This document shows, in pieces, positions 1-8,256 of a DNA stretch of 10,530 nucleotides (its first letter is position 1; each line of letters begins with the position of its first letter). The stretch comes from Streptomyces katrae (GTDB lineage Bacteria > Actinomycetota > Actinomycetes > Streptomycetales > Streptomycetaceae). Made by a program: the position numbers and the translations under genes. The DNA lies in assembly GCF_000966975.1 (NCBI RefSeq), contig NZ_JZWV01000382.1, positions 1 through 10,530 on the forward strand, given 5' to 3'. A model generated the notes under the pieces. That model was not told the origin of the DNA. It saw only the letters and a program-made list of their open reading frames with translations, and ran no database searches.

Positions 1-2937
1 GGCCGGGTCGGGGAGCGCCTTGCGGTCGAGCTTGCCGTTGACGGTGAGCGGGAACCGCGGCAGGTGCAGGAACAGCGACGGGACCATGTAGTTGGGGAGG
101 TTGCGGCCGAGTTCCGTGCGGATCTCCTCGGCGGTGGGCGTACCGGTGAAGTAGCAGACGAGCCGTTGCTGGCCCGCGTGGTCCCGGTCGACGGCGACGA
201 CGGCCTCGGCGACGCCGGGCACGGCGCGCAGCGCGGTCTCCACCTCGCCCAGTTCGATGCGGTTGCCGCGGACCTTGACCTGGTGGTCCTGGCGGCCGAG
301 GAAGTCGAGCTGGCCGTCGGCCCGCATCCGGGCGAGGTCGCCGGTGCGGTACATGCGGCTGCCGGGCACGGCGGAGAACGGGTCGGGGACGTAGCGCTCG
401 CTGGAGCGGCGCGGGTCACGCAGGTATCCGGGGCCCACGCCGGTGCCGCCGATGAAGAGTTCGCCGGGCACACCGGGCGGTACGGGGGCGAGGGCGGCGT
501 CCAGCAGGTAGAGGGAGTTGTTGCGCAGCGGGCGTCCGACGGGCAGCCGGCCGTGTTCCAGCTGGGCGTGCACGTCGGGGCCGATGAAGGCGTGCGTGTT
601 GTCGTCGGAGCACTCGGTGAGGCCGTAGGCGTTGACGATCGCGGCCCGCGGGTGGAACGCGTACCAGCGGGTGCACAGTTCGGGCGGCAGCACCTCGCCG
701 TTGACGATGAACCAGCGCAGTTCGGGCAGGGCCGGCGGCAGCACGCCGGTGTCCCACAGGTCGACGGCGGCGCGGACGAAGGAGGGCACGGTCTCCAGGA
801 CGGTGATCCCCCGGCGGGCGGCGTCGTCGAAGAGGGTGGCCGGGTCGCGGGCGGTGTCCCGGGACACCAGGTGGACCTGGCCGCCGGTGATCAGCGGGGC
901 GAGCATCTGCCATACGGAGATGTCGAAGGTGAGCGGGGCGTTCATCACCACGCGGTCGCCGTCGCCGAGACCGAGGTCCTCGACCTTGGCCAGGAGGTGG
1001 TTGTTCATGCCCCGGCGGTGGACCATGGCGCCCTTGGGCTTGCCGGTGGAGCCCGAGGTGAAGCAGACGTAGGCGAGGGCGTCGGGTCCGCCGGCCGGCG
1101 CCGGGCGCTCGCCGGGGACCGCGGCGGCCGCGTCGTCGATCACCAGGACGGGCAGTCCGCCGGGGACCGCGGCGGCGATCTCCTCGGCACGCGCCCGCTG
1201 CTCGGGGGCGGCCAGCAGGCGGGCGATCCCGCCGCTCGCCAGGAGATCGGCGGTGCGGGTGACGGGGCCCTCGGGGTCGAGGGGGACGTAGGCCGCACCG
1301 GCGCCGAGGATGCCGAGCATCGCGACGGGGACGCGGGCGGTGGGCTCGCTGAGTACGGCGACCAGGTCGCCGGGGCGGACCCCGTCGGCGAGCAGGGCCA
1401 GGGCGAGGGCGTCGGCGCGGGCCACGAGGTCCGCGTAGCCCAGTTCGCGGCCGGTGTCGTCGGTGGTGGCGACGGCGTCGGGGCGGCGCCCGGCCTGCTG
1501 CCGGACGCGCTCGACGACCTCCGCGTACTCCTCGTCGCGGGCCGTGTCGTTCCATTCGACCAGGACGCGGTGGCGTTCGGCGGGAGAGAGCAGGTCCACG
1601 GTGCCCACCGGGCACGTGGGGTCCTCGGCGACGGCTTCCAGGAGCCGGGCGAGGCGTTCGATCAGGGCCTGGGCGGTGTCGCGGTCGAAGACGTCCGGCC
1701 GGTAGTCGATCTGGAGCCGCAGCCGCTCGCCGGGGATGGCGGTCAGCGAGAGCGGGTAGTGGGCGGCGTCGTACGGGTCCACTCCGGTGACCTGGAGCCC
1801 GCCCGCGCCGAGTGCGGCGAGGCCGGCCGCGTCGACCGGGTAGTTCTGGAAGGCGACGCAGGAGTCGAAGAGCTCGCCCGCTCCCGCGAGCCGCTGGATC
1901 TCGACCAGCCCCAGGTGGTGGTGGTCGATCAGGCGCGCCTGCTCGTCCTGGAGCCGCTCGAACAGTGCGACGAGGGACTCGGCCGGGTCGATCCGTACCC
2001 GGACCGGCACGGTGTTGATGCACAGGCCCACGATGTCGGCGACGCCGGGCAGTTCGGGGTCGCGGCCGCTGACGATGGCGCCGAAGACCACGTCCTCGGA
2101 GCGGATCTGCCGGCCGAGCAGCAGGGCCCAGGCGCCTTGGAGCAGGGTTCCGGAGGTGATCCGGTGGGCGCGGGCGAGGGCGCCGAGCCGTTCGGTGAGG
2201 GATTCGGGGAGGTACGTCTCCACGCGGTCGGGCAGTACCGAGCCGGGCGGCGGGGAGACGGGCGCGGTTCGGGTTCCGCCGGGCAGGCCGTCCAGGGCGC
2301 GGGTCCAGGCGTCCTGGGCGGCGGTCGTGTCGCGGCTGTGGAGCCGGCTCAGGAAGGCGGAGTAGGGGGTGACGGGTCCCAGCGGGGCGTCGTCGGCGTG
2401 GTGCAGGGCGAGGAGTTCGCGGACCAGGACCGGCCAGGACCAGCCGTCCATCACGATGTGGTGGTAGGTCAGCAGCAGCCGGTGGGAGAGCGGGCCGGTG
2501 CGGATGAGGGTGAAGCGCAGCAGCGGCGGCCGGGCGAGGTCGAAGCGGGTGGCCCGGTCCTCGGCGAGGAGGGTGCCGACGGCGGCGGTGCGCTCGCTCT
2601 CGCCGAGCCCGGACAGGTCCACCTGCTGCCAGGGGGCCCGGACGCCGCGCTGGACGACCTGGGCGGGTTCACCGGTGGCGCGGCGCAGGAAGCCGGCGCG
2701 GAGGTTGGCGTGCCTCTCCAGGACGGTGTCGGCGGCGGCGCGCAGCCGGTCGGCGTCGAGGGGGCCGTCGAGGTCGAGGAGCAGCTGGGCCACGTAGACG
2801 TCGCGTTCCTCCTCGTCGAAGAGGGCGTGGAAGAGGATGCCGTCCTGGAGCGGGGACAGGGGCAGGACGTCCTCGACCAGGGAGCGGGCGGCCGGGGCGG
2901 CGGCGGGTGCGGCGGGTGTGGACGGCGGGTGGTTCAC
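1..2937 (-). CDS. Nonribosomal peptide synthetase, C-A domains, 3' end beyond window
   Basis: The GTG at 2937-2935 opens a frame that reads 979 codons without a stop to the left edge, so the carrier and any later domains are outside. I chose this start because a GAAGGAA ribosome site lies 7 nt upstream and the condensation domain begins soon after. Residues 2-18 are a Pro/Ala-rich leader. The condensation domain spans about 20-440: PLSPLQDGILFH at 26-37, HHIVMDG at 159-165 (catalytic second His 160) and FQNYP at 363-367. These forms are typical of D-accepting (DCL) domains, as in proteins that follow an epimerase. The adenylation domain starts near 460: TSGSTGKPKG 627-636, FDISVW 671-676, NAYGLTE 769-775 (Leu replaces the usual Pro), YRTGDLAR 863-870, NGK 967-969. 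Aligned by eye to PheA, the pocket residues are D672 I673 W676 E715 I744 N746 A770 D778 D779 K969. The acidic residues suggest a positively charged side chain such as a diamino acid. That substrate call is inference; the C-A assignment is secure. Confidence 0.96.
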   Translation of the reverse strand, partial: MNHPPSTPAAPAAAPAARSLVEDVLPLSPLQDGILFHALFDEEERDVYVAQLLLDLDGPLDADRLRAAADTVLERHANLRAGFLRRATGEPAQVVQRGVRAPWQQVDLSGLGESERTAAVGTLLAEDRATRFDLARPPLLRFTLIRTGPLSHRLLLTYHHIVMDGWSWPVLVRELLALHHADDAPLGPVTPYSAFLSRLHSRDTTAAQDAWTRALDGLPGGTRTAPVSPPPGSVLPDRVETYLPESLTERLGALARAHRITSGTLLQGAWALLLGRQIRSEDVVFGAIVSGRDPELPGVADIVGLCINTVPVRVRIDPAESLVALFERLQDEQARLIDHHHLGLVEIQRLAGAGELFDSCVAFQNYPVDAAGLAALGAGGLQVTGVDPYDAAHYPLSLTAIPGERLRLQIDYRPDVFDRDTAQALIERLARLLEAVAEDPTCPVGTVDLLSPAERHRVLVEWNDTARDEEYAEVVERVRQQAGRRPDAVATTDDTGRELGYADLVARADALALALLADGVRPGDLVAVLSEPTARVPVAMLGILGAGAAYVPLDPEGPVTRTADLLASGGIARLLAAPEQRARAEEIAAAVPGGLPVLVIDDAAAAVPGERPAPAGGPDALAYVCFTSGSTGKPKGAMVHRRGMNNHLLAKVEDLGLGDGDRVVMNAPLTFDISVWQMLAPLITGGQVHLVSRDTARDPATLFDDAARRGITVLETVPSFVRAAVDLWDTGVLPPALPELRWFIVNGEVLPPELCTRWYAFHPRAAIVNAYGLTECSDDNTHAFIGPDVHAQLEHGRLPVGRPLRNNSLYLLDAALAPVPPGVPGELFIGGTGVGPGYLRDPRRSSERYVPDPFSAVPGSRMYRTGDLARMRADGQLDFLGRQDHQVKVRGNRIELGEVETALRAVPGVAEAVVAVDRDHAGQQRLVCYFTGTPTAEEIRTELGRNLPNYMVPSLFLHLPRFPLTVNGKLDRKALPDPA

Positions 2938-2944
2938 GGCGGTG

Positions 2945-2951
2945 TTCCTTC
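2945..2951 (-). promoter_or_regulatory. Ribosome binding site of the left C-A synthetase
   Basis: On the minus strand this reads GAAGGAA, 7 nt before the GTG at 2937. It lies wholly in the 19-nt gap after the preceding stop at 2957. It is the strongest Shine-Dalgarno match in the window and fixes the start of the partial synthetase gene. Confidence 0.85.
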
Positions 2952-2956
2952 GGTGG

Positions 2957-5900
2957 TCAGGCGGTCTGGGTGCGGCGGGCCCGGCGGACGACCGGCGGGT
3001 CCTCGGCGCCGGCGGCCGCGGCGGAGGGCAGGGCGGCGGCCAGTTCGGCGACGGTGGGGCCGGTGAAGAACCGGCGGATGGTGACGGCACCGCCGAAGCG
3101 GTCCCGGACCTCGGCGAGCAGCCGGGTGGCGAGCAGGGAGTGTCCGCCGAGGTCGAAGAAGCTGTCGTGGACGCCGATCCGCGGCACGCCCAGGATCTGC
3201 TCCCAGATCGCGCACAGGGCGCGCTCTTCGTCGGTGCGCGGCTCCTGGCGGGCTCCCGCGGTACCGGCCGTGGCCGGGTCCGGCGCGGGCAGGGCGGCCA
3301 GGTCGGTCTTGCCGTTGGCGGTGACGGGGAAGGCGTCGAGCAGGGTGAGGGTGGCGGGCATCATGTAGTCGGGCAGCCGGGCGCGCAGGTGCTCGCGCAG
3401 TTCCCGCGGGTCGGGTGCGGGGGTCCCCTCGGCGGGGACGGCGTAGCCCGCGAGCGCGGGACCGGCGGCCGTGTCCACGACGGTGACGGCGGCCTGGCCC
3501 ACCGCCGGGTGGCCGGCCAGGACGTGCTCGATCTCGGCGGGTTCGATGCGCAGTCCGCGGATCTTGACCTGCCGGTCGGCGCGGCCGAGGTACTCGACCT
3601 GGCCGTCGGCGCTCCAGCGGGCCAGGTCGCCGGTGCGGTACATCCGGCTTCCCGGGGGGCCGTACGGGCAGGCGACGAAGCGTTCGGCGGTCAGCCCGGG
3701 CCGGCCGAGGTAGCCCTGGGCGAGTCCGGCGCCCGCGATGTAGAGCTCGCCGATGACACCGGGCGGCACGAGGCCGAGCCGCTCGTCCAGGACGTGCAGC
3801 TGCGTGCCGTCGAGGGGGCGGCCGATCGGGACCTGTCCGGCGGGGGCCTCCTGGCCCGGGCCCACGGCGAAGGTCGCCGCGAAGGTGGTGGTCTCGGTGG
3901 GGCCGTAGGCGTTGGTGACGGTGGTGCGGGGGCAGGCCTCGCGGACCCGGCGGACCATGGAGGGCGAGGCGGCCTCGCCTCCGGTCATCACCTCGTGGAG
4001 CGTGCCGAGCGCGGGCAGGCAGCGGTCGGCGAGGACGTTGAAGAGGGTGGCGGTGAGGAAGGTCCCGGTGACCTTCTCCTCGGCCATCAGCCGGGCCAGC
4101 GCGTCCACGTCGAGTTCGCCGGGCGGCGCGACGACGACCAGGCCGCCGTTCAGGAGCGGCACCCACAGTTCGTAGGTGGAGGCGTCGAAGGCGTGCGGGG
4201 AGCGCAGCAGCACCCGCTCATGCGCGCCGCCGCGCCAGCGCCGGTCGGTGGCGAGGGCGACGACCTCGCGGTGGGAGACGGCCACGCCCTTGGGGGTGCC
4301 GGTGGAGCCGGAGGTGTACATCAGGTAGGCGAGCGCGTCGGGGTGCCCGTCCGGTCCGCTCGGCCCGGCGGTCCCGGCCTCCGCGGCTGACCGTCCGTCC
4401 GGGCGCAGTACGTGGCGCGGACCCGCCGGTACGGGTTCCCCGTCCGGGACGTCGGTGACGAGGACGGCGGCTCCGGCCGCGGTGAGCACGGCCTCGGTAC
4501 GGGCGTGCGGAGCCCGCGCGTCCAACGGCAGGTAGGCGGCGCCCGTCTTGAGGATGCCCAGGCAGGTGGCGACGAGGTCGGCGGAGCGGTCCATCAGTAC
4601 GGCGACGGAATCGCCCGGCCGGACGCCGAGGGCGCGCAGCCGTCCGGCGATCCGGTCCGCCCGGGCGTCGAGTTCGCCGTACGTGGTCTCCCGCCCGGCG
4701 CAGCGCACGGCGGGGCGGCCGGGGTGGGCGGCGGCCCGCTCCTCGAAGGCCCCGTGGACGGTCCGGGCGTCGGGGGCTGCGGGCGCGCCCTGCCAGTGCT
4801 CCAGCAGGTCGGCGCGTTCCCCGGGCAGCAGGACGTCGAGTGCGGACAGGGGGACGCCGGGCTCGCGGACGACGGCGCCGATGAGGTGGACGAGACGGTC
4901 CAGCAGGCGCCGGGCCGTGGGCGCGTCGAACAGGTCGCCCGCGTACTCCAGCCCGAGGGCCAGGCCCAGGGGGCGGCCGGTGGCCGGGTCGTGGAGCTCC
5001 TCCACCTCCAGGGTGAGGTCGAATTTGGCGGTGTCGGTGCGCACCGCCTCCACCTCGGCCCGCAGGCCCGCGAAGGCGGGGGTCTGCGGCTCGCCGCGCT
5101 GGGCGGAGACGGCGACCTGGAAGAGCGGGTGGCGGGCGGGCGAGCGGGCCGGGTTGAGGCGTTCGACCAGCGATTCGAAGGGCAGTTCCTGGTGGGCGTA
5201 CGTCTCCAGGGCGGCGGCGCGCACCCGGCCCAGCAGCTCCGTGAAGGTGGGGTCGCCCGAGGTGTCGGCGCGCACGATGAGGGTGTTGACGAAGAGGCCC
5301 ACGAGGTCGGTGAGGGCTTCGTCGTCCCGGCCGTCGACGGGGCAGCCCAGCGGCAGGTCGGTGCCGGCGCCGAGGCGGGTGAGCAGGGCCGCGAAGGCGG
5401 CCTGGACGGCCATGAACGGGGTGGCGCGGGCGCTTTGGGCCAGCGCGGCCAGTCCGGCGTGGGCGGCGGCGCCGGTCCGCGCCTCCACCAGTGCGCCGCG
5501 GTGGCCGGCCACGGCCGGGCGCGGCCGGTCGGCGGGCAGGGCCAGTTCCTCGGGCAGGCCGTCGAGGACGGCCGCCCAGTGGGTGAGGAGCCGGCCGTGC
5601 AGGGAGGCGGGGTCCTGGGCCGGGCCGAGGAGTTCACGCTGCCACAGTGCGTAGTCCGGGTACTGGACGGGCAGTTCGGGCCATTCGGGCGGCCGGCCGG
5701 CGCACCGGGCGGTGTAGGCGGCGGCGAGGTCGCGGACGAGGATGTTCACGGAGTGGCCGTCGCCCGCGATGTGGTGCAGGACCAGGAGCAGGTAGTGGTC
5801 GTCGGCGCCGTCGGTGAACAGGTCGGCGCGCAGCGGTGGTTCGACGCGGAGGTCGAAGGGCCGGGTCGAGGCTTCCTCGGCCCGCCGGGCCCGTTCGGCG

Positions 5901-6160
5901 GGCGGGCAGTGGGTGATGGTGAGCACCGGGGCGGCGTCCGCGGGGTCCAGGACCCGCTGGTGGGGGCGGCCCGCCTCGTCGGGGAAGACGGTGCGCAGCG
6001 CCTCGTGGCGGGCGCTCACGTCCGCGAGCGCGGCGCGCAGGGCCGGGCGGTCGAGGGCGCCGCGCAGCCGCAGTCCGACGGGGATGTGGTAGAGCGCGCC
6101 GTCGGCGCCGTCCCGGGCGTGGAACCACAACCGCTGCTGGGCGTGGGACAGAGGGATCAC
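2957..6160 (-). CDS. Nonribosomal peptide synthetase, single C-A-T module
   Basis: This 1067-residue protein is one complete elongation module. I start it at the GTG at 6160-6158, not at the ATG 54 codons upstream. The GTG overlaps the previous stop as GTGA, has GGAG 7 nt upstream, and places the first condensation motif ([11 protein letters not shown]) at residue 3; the upstream extension is Arg/Pro-rich out-of-frame sequence. The condensation domain (about 1-450) has HHIAGDG 129-135 and HPLFQV 344-349, the usual L-accepting (LCL) forms. The adenylation domain (about 465-955) has [11 protein letters not shown] 615-625, FDASTYE 658-664, NAYGPTE 750-756, YRTGDLAR 841-848 and NGK 949-951. By eye the specificity code is D659 A660 Y663 F701 M725 G727 A751 T759 F760 K951; it most resembles remembered Val/Ile-type codes, with low confidence. 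The carrier domain (about 975-1045) has LGGHSL with phosphopantetheine Ser1008. A short basic tail follows. There is no N-terminal docking segment and no epimerase or thioesterase. Confidence 0.96.
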   Translation of the reverse strand: MIPLSHAQQRLWFHARDGADGALYHIPVGLRLRGALDRPALRAALADVSARHEALRTVFPDEAGRPHQRVLDPADAAPVLTITHCPPAERARRAEEASTRPFDLRVEPPLRADLFTDGADDHYLLLVLHHIAGDGHSVNILVRDLAAAYTARCAGRPPEWPELPVQYPDYALWQRELLGPAQDPASLHGRLLTHWAAVLDGLPEELALPADRPRPAVAGHRGALVEARTGAAAHAGLAALAQSARATPFMAVQAAFAALLTRLGAGTDLPLGCPVDGRDDEALTDLVGLFVNTLIVRADTSGDPTFTELLGRVRAAALETYAHQELPFESLVERLNPARSPARHPLFQVAVSAQRGEPQTPAFAGLRAEVEAVRTDTAKFDLTLEVEELHDPATGRPLGLALGLEYAGDLFDAPTARRLLDRLVHLIGAVVREPGVPLSALDVLLPGERADLLEHWQGAPAAPDARTVHGAFEERAAAHPGRPAVRCAGRETTYGELDARADRIAGRLRALGVRPGDSVAVLMDRSADLVATCLGILKTGAAYLPLDARAPHARTEAVLTAAGAAVLVTDVPDGEPVPAGPRHVLRPDGRSAAEAGTAGPSGPDGHPDALAYLMYTSGSTGTPKGVAVSHREVVALATDRRWRGGAHERVLLRSPHAFDASTYELWVPLLNGGLVVVAPPGELDVDALARLMAEEKVTGTFLTATLFNVLADRCLPALGTLHEVMTGGEAASPSMVRRVREACPRTTVTNAYGPTETTTFAATFAVGPGQEAPAGQVPIGRPLDGTQLHVLDERLGLVPPGVIGELYIAGAGLAQGYLGRPGLTAERFVACPYGPPGSRMYRTGDLARWSADGQVEYLGRADRQVKIRGLRIEPAEIEHVLAGHPAVGQAAVTVVDTAAGPALAGYAVPAEGTPAPDPRELREHLRARLPDYMMPATLTLLDAFPVTANGKTDLAALPAPDPATAGTAGARQEPRTDEERALCAIWEQILGVPRIGVHDSFFDLGGHSLLATRLLAEVRDRFGGAVTIRRFFTGPTVAELAAALPSAAAAGAEDPPVVRRARRTQTA
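6157..6160 (-). other. GTGA stop-start overlap between T-E and C-A-T genes
   Basis: The minus strand reads GTGA: the GTG starts the C-A-T synthetase and the TGA ends the T-E protein. Such 4-nt overlaps usually mean coupled translation, which suggests the two proteins are made in similar amounts. Confidence 0.85.
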
Positions 6161-7965
6161 AGCAGTGCTCCGAGCTGGGATTCGAAGGTGTCGAGGTCGG
6201 CCTGGCTGACCTGGGCGAGGGAGACGTCGGAGGGGGTCAGCCCGCCGGCGTCGGGGCGGGCGGCGTGGGTGACGACGGCGCGCAGCATGGTGAACCACTC
6301 CCGCGCGAGGTCGTGGACCCACGGTCCGGGGAGGGCGTTGCCCGCCCAGGTCCAGGTGGCGCTGAGGGTGAGGCCGTCCGGGCCCTCGTGGGCGGCCGCG
6401 TTGACCTCCACCGCGTGGGCCATCGGGAGGCCTTCGTCGGCGTCGTCGAGGGCGAAGTCGTGGCCGGGCGCGGCGTCCCAGGGGGCGTCGCCGCCCATCG
6501 GGAACCGGCCGAGGTAGTTGAAGCCGATCTGGGGGATGCCGCGGGCGGCGAGGCCGGGCCCGGTGCGGGAGTTGAGGTGGCGCAGCAGCCCGAAGCCGAT
6601 TCCCTTGTCGGGTACGGCGCGCAGTTCCTCCTTGACCAGCCGCAGGGCGGCGCCGACCGCGGGTCCGCCCGCCCGGGCCTCGTCGAGGTCCGGGCGGCCG
6701 AGGGCGAGGCGGACGGGGAACACGGTGGTGAACCAGCCGACGGTGCGGGAGAGGTCGGTGCCGTCGGTGACGTCCTCCCGGCCGTGGCCCTCGACGTCGA
6801 TGAGGACGGCGCCCTCCTCGTCGGCGCCCTCCTCGTCGGCGCCGTCCGCCCCCTCGGCGCCGCGCCGGACGAGCACGGCGAGGGCCAGGGCGGTCAGCAG
6901 CACGTCGTTGACCGTGCCGTTGACGAGGCCGGGCGCGGTGGTGAGCAGGGGGCCCGTCACGTCCGGCCCGAGGGTCAGGGTGAGGGTGTTCTCCGGGCTC
7001 TCCGGGTCGAGGCCGCCGGGCGGCCGGACCCCGGCCAGGGGCTGGGGGGCCTCGCGCAGGGCGGCGGCCCAGCGGTCGGCCTCGGCGGTCCGGCGGCCGG
7101 AGGTGGCCTCCGCGCGCAGCAGGTCGGCCCAGTGCGCGAAGGGGGTCGCCGCGGGCTCCAGGACGGGCTCCCGGCCCTCGGTGAGGGCGGTCCAGCAGCT
7201 GCGCAGGTCGTCCTGGAGGATCCGCCAGGAGACGCCGTCCACCACGAGGTGGTGGATGACGAGCGCGAGCCGTCCCTGGTGTCCGGGTCCCCGGTCCAGG
7301 AGTACGGCGCGCAGCATGTGGCCGTCGCGCGGCGAGAGCAGGCGCCGGGCGGCCCGCATCCGCTCCCTGGTCAGGGCGGGGAATTCCTCCTCGGCGGTCC
7401 CGCGGGCGTCCACGTGCTCCAGCAGGTCCGCCGCGGCGACGGAGCCCGCGGGCGGTACGACGGGTTCGGCGCCGGTGGCCCCGATCCCGTCGGGCAGCCG
7501 CAGGCGGAGCATCTCGTGGGTGTCCAGGAGGGCCTGGACGGTGCGTTCGGCGGCGGCCGCCCCGAAGCCCGGCGGGGTGCGCAGGACCAGCGACTGGTTG
7601 TAGGTGTCGACGGGACCGCCGAGTTCGGCGAGCCAGCCCATGATGGGGGTGGGTGCCAGCGGGCCCAGGCGGCGCGGGGGCGTGGCCGGTCCGGCCTCCT
7701 CGCCCACCCGGCCCTGGGCGCGGGCGGTGGCGGCGAGCGCGCTCACGCTGTCCGCGCGGAGCACGTCGCGGGTGCTGACGACCAGGCCGGCCGCGCGGGC
7801 GCGGCTGACGACCTGGATCGCCTGGATGCTGTCGCCGCCCAGCCCGGTGAAGCTGTCGCCCGCGTCGACCTCGGCGCGGCCGAGGACCTCGGCGAACAGG
7901 GTGCGCAACGTCCGTACGGGGTCGGGTCCGGCCGGGTGCCCGGTGCGGTGGACGGGCTCAGCCAC
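6157..7965 (-). CDS. Free-standing NRPS carrier-epimerization (T-E) didomain protein
   Basis: This 602-residue protein starts at the GTG at 7965-7963 inside the end of the mbtH-like gene. Residues 15-85 are a peptidyl carrier domain with [11 protein letters not shown] and phosphopantetheine Ser46; GGDS is the form usually seen in carriers paired with an epimerase. Residues 100-570 are an epimerization domain: [10 protein letters not shown] 238-247 (His239), EGHGRE 392-397, [10 protein letters not shown] 404-413, KGIGFG 454-459 and FNYLGRF 482-488. The active His and Glu motifs are intact, so it should interconvert L and D forms of the thioester-bound residue. The C-terminus (about 577-602) begins TPSD and ends in a short helix-like segment, as in donor docking segments after epimerases. 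It has no adenylation or condensation domain, so its carrier must be loaded or acylated by another protein. An acidic 15-bp-repeat insert (residues 372-386) lies just before EGHGRE. Domain identity is near certain; partner proteins are inferred. Confidence 0.95.
   Translation of the reverse strand: MAEPVHRTGHPAGPDPVRTLRTLFAEVLGRAEVDAGDSFTGLGGDSIQAIQVVSRARAAGLVVSTRDVLRADSVSALAATARAQGRVGEEAGPATPPRRLGPLAPTPIMGWLAELGGPVDTYNQSLVLRTPPGFGAAAAERTVQALLDTHEMLRLRLPDGIGATGAEPVVPPAGSVAAADLLEHVDARGTAEEEFPALTRERMRAARRLLSPRDGHMLRAVLLDRGPGHQGRLALVIHHLVVDGVSWRILQDDLRSCWTALTEGREPVLEPAATPFAHWADLLRAEATSGRRTAEADRWAAALREAPQPLAGVRPPGGLDPESPENTLTLTLGPDVTGPLLTTAPGLVNGTVNDVLLTALALAVLVRRGAEGADGADEEGADEEGAVLIDVEGHGREDVTDGTDLSRTVGWFTTVFPVRLALGRPDLDEARAGGPAVGAALRLVKEELRAVPDKGIGFGLLRHLNSRTGPGLAARGIPQIGFNYLGRFPMGGDAPWDAAPGHDFALDDADEGLPMAHAVEVNAAAHEGPDGLTLSATWTWAGNALPGPWVHDLAREWFTMLRAVVTHAARPDAGGLTPSDVSLAQVSQADLDTFESQLGALL
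6168..6171 (-). promoter_or_regulatory. Ribosome binding site deciding the C-A-T start
   Basis: GGAG on the minus strand, 7 nt upstream of the GTG at 6160 and inside the last codons of the T-E gene. It supports the GTG over the ATG at 6322 and fits reinitiation by ribosomes finishing the T-E protein. Confidence 0.75.
6808..6852. repeat. 15-bp in-frame tandem repeat within the epimerase domain
   Basis: Two perfect copies of GGCGCCCTCCTCGTC (6808-6822 and 6823-6837), plus a third copy (6838-6852) matching at 11 of 15 bases by my count. On the coding strand each perfect copy encodes Asp-Glu-Glu-Gly-Ala, giving an acidic loop at T-E residues 372-386. It lies about six residues before the conserved EGHGRE motif. 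The unit is a multiple of three, so copy changes keep the frame. Confidence 0.85.
7958..7965 (-). other. 8-nt overlap between mbtH-like and T-E genes
   Basis: The GTG start of the T-E gene (7965-7963) lies before the TGA of the mbtH-like gene (7960-7958) in another frame. The overlap supports one transcript and coupled translation. Confidence 0.85.
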
Positions 7966-8182
7966 GGGGCGCGTTCCCGGCGAGGGCGGCCACCAGGGAG
8001 GCGGGGCGCATGTCGGTCCAGACCCGCTCGACGTGGTCCAGGCAGGCCTGGCGGCCGTCGGGGCCGTGCACGACGGTCCAGCCGGCGGGGACGGGGTGGG
8101 TGGCGGGCCACAGGGAGTGCTGGAGCTCGTCGTTGCGGACCACGACGTAGGAGGCGTTGTCGTTCTCGAAGGGGTTGCTCAT
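7958..8182 (-). CDS. MbtH-like protein (adenylation-domain partner)
   Basis: This 74-residue cytosolic protein has the whole MbtH signature. It shows NPFEND at 3-8, SLWP at 23-26, PAGW at 32-35, CL at 47-48 and VWTDMRPASL at 54-63. MbtH-like proteins bind NRPS adenylation domains and raise their solubility or activity; the family's usual length is about 60-80 residues, so this one is complete. The ATG at 8182 is preceded by AAAGGTGA with a 6-nt spacer. The end overlaps the T-E gene by 8 nt, which suggests translational coupling. It lies upstream of the synthetases in the same direction, so it probably serves one or both adenylation domains in this window; which one cannot be told from sequence. 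Confidence 0.97.
   Translation of the reverse strand: MSNPFENDNASYVVVRNDELQHSLWPATHPVPAGWTVVHGPDGRQACLDHVERVWTDMRPASLVAALAGNAPRG
7974..7978 (-). promoter_or_regulatory. Weak ribosome binding site of the T-E gene
   Basis: GGGAA on the minus strand, 8 nt before the GTG at 7965 and within the mbtH-like coding sequence. The match is weak, so translation of the T-E gene probably leans on coupling to the mbtH-like gene. Confidence 0.4.
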
Positions 8183-8188
8183 GGCGGT

Positions 8189-8196
8189 TCACCTTT
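8189..8196 (-). promoter_or_regulatory. Ribosome binding site of the mbtH-like gene
   Basis: AAAGGTGA on the minus strand, with a 6-nt spacer to the ATG at 8182. It is a good match to the anti-Shine-Dalgarno sequence. Confidence 0.8.
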
Positions 8197-8209
8197 CGGG
8201 TCGGGTGCG

Positions 8210-8228
8210 GCCGTACGGGTCGTACGGC
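8210..8228. repeat. Perfect 8-bp inverted repeat in the fusion-mbtH gap
   Basis: GCCGTACG and CGTACGGC flank a 3-nt GGT on the plus strand, inside the 74-nt gap (8183-8256) between the PLP/ATP-grasp gene and the mbtH-like gene. In the leftward transcript it would form an 8-bp GC-rich hairpin about 14 nt before the mbtH ribosome site. No run of U follows, so it is not a standard intrinsic terminator. It could be an mRNA processing or stability element, a partial attenuator, or an operator. I see no clear -10/-35 promoter in the gap. Confidence 0.6.
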
Positions 8229-8256
8229 GCGTCGTCGGGACGGGTAGGGCGGAGGG

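Noticed and set aside
416..2023. 535-codon minus-strand frame
   Set aside because: It is the wrong frame of the left synthetase and gives Arg/Pro-rich nonsense. The correct frame starts at the GTG at 2937 and has every C and A core motif.
64..3066. 1000-codon open frame on the plus strand
   Set aside because: It is antisense to the left C-A synthetase, whose domain motifs are unmistakable. The translation is low-complexity Gly/Val/Asp/Gln-rich with no family motif. Long stop-free antisense frames are expected where codon third positions are almost always G or C.
6161..6322. 54-codon N-terminal extension of the C-A-T synthetase from an upstream ATG
   Set aside because: The extension is Arg/Pro-rich, overlaps the end of the T-E gene in another frame and has no docking-like segment. 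The GTG at 6160 has a ribosome site and a GTGA junction, and begins at the expected condensation motif.
4412..6517. 701-codon open frame on the plus strand, and similar plus-strand frames at 2837-4390 and 6265-8247
   Set aside because: All lie opposite the C-A-T, T-E and mbtH-like genes and show the same Gly/Val/Gln-rich shadow composition. None has a recognisable domain.
8210..8228. Intrinsic transcription terminator
   Set aside because: The stem is perfect, but no U-rich tract follows on the transcribed strand, and the next gene starts with its own good ribosome site in the same direction.
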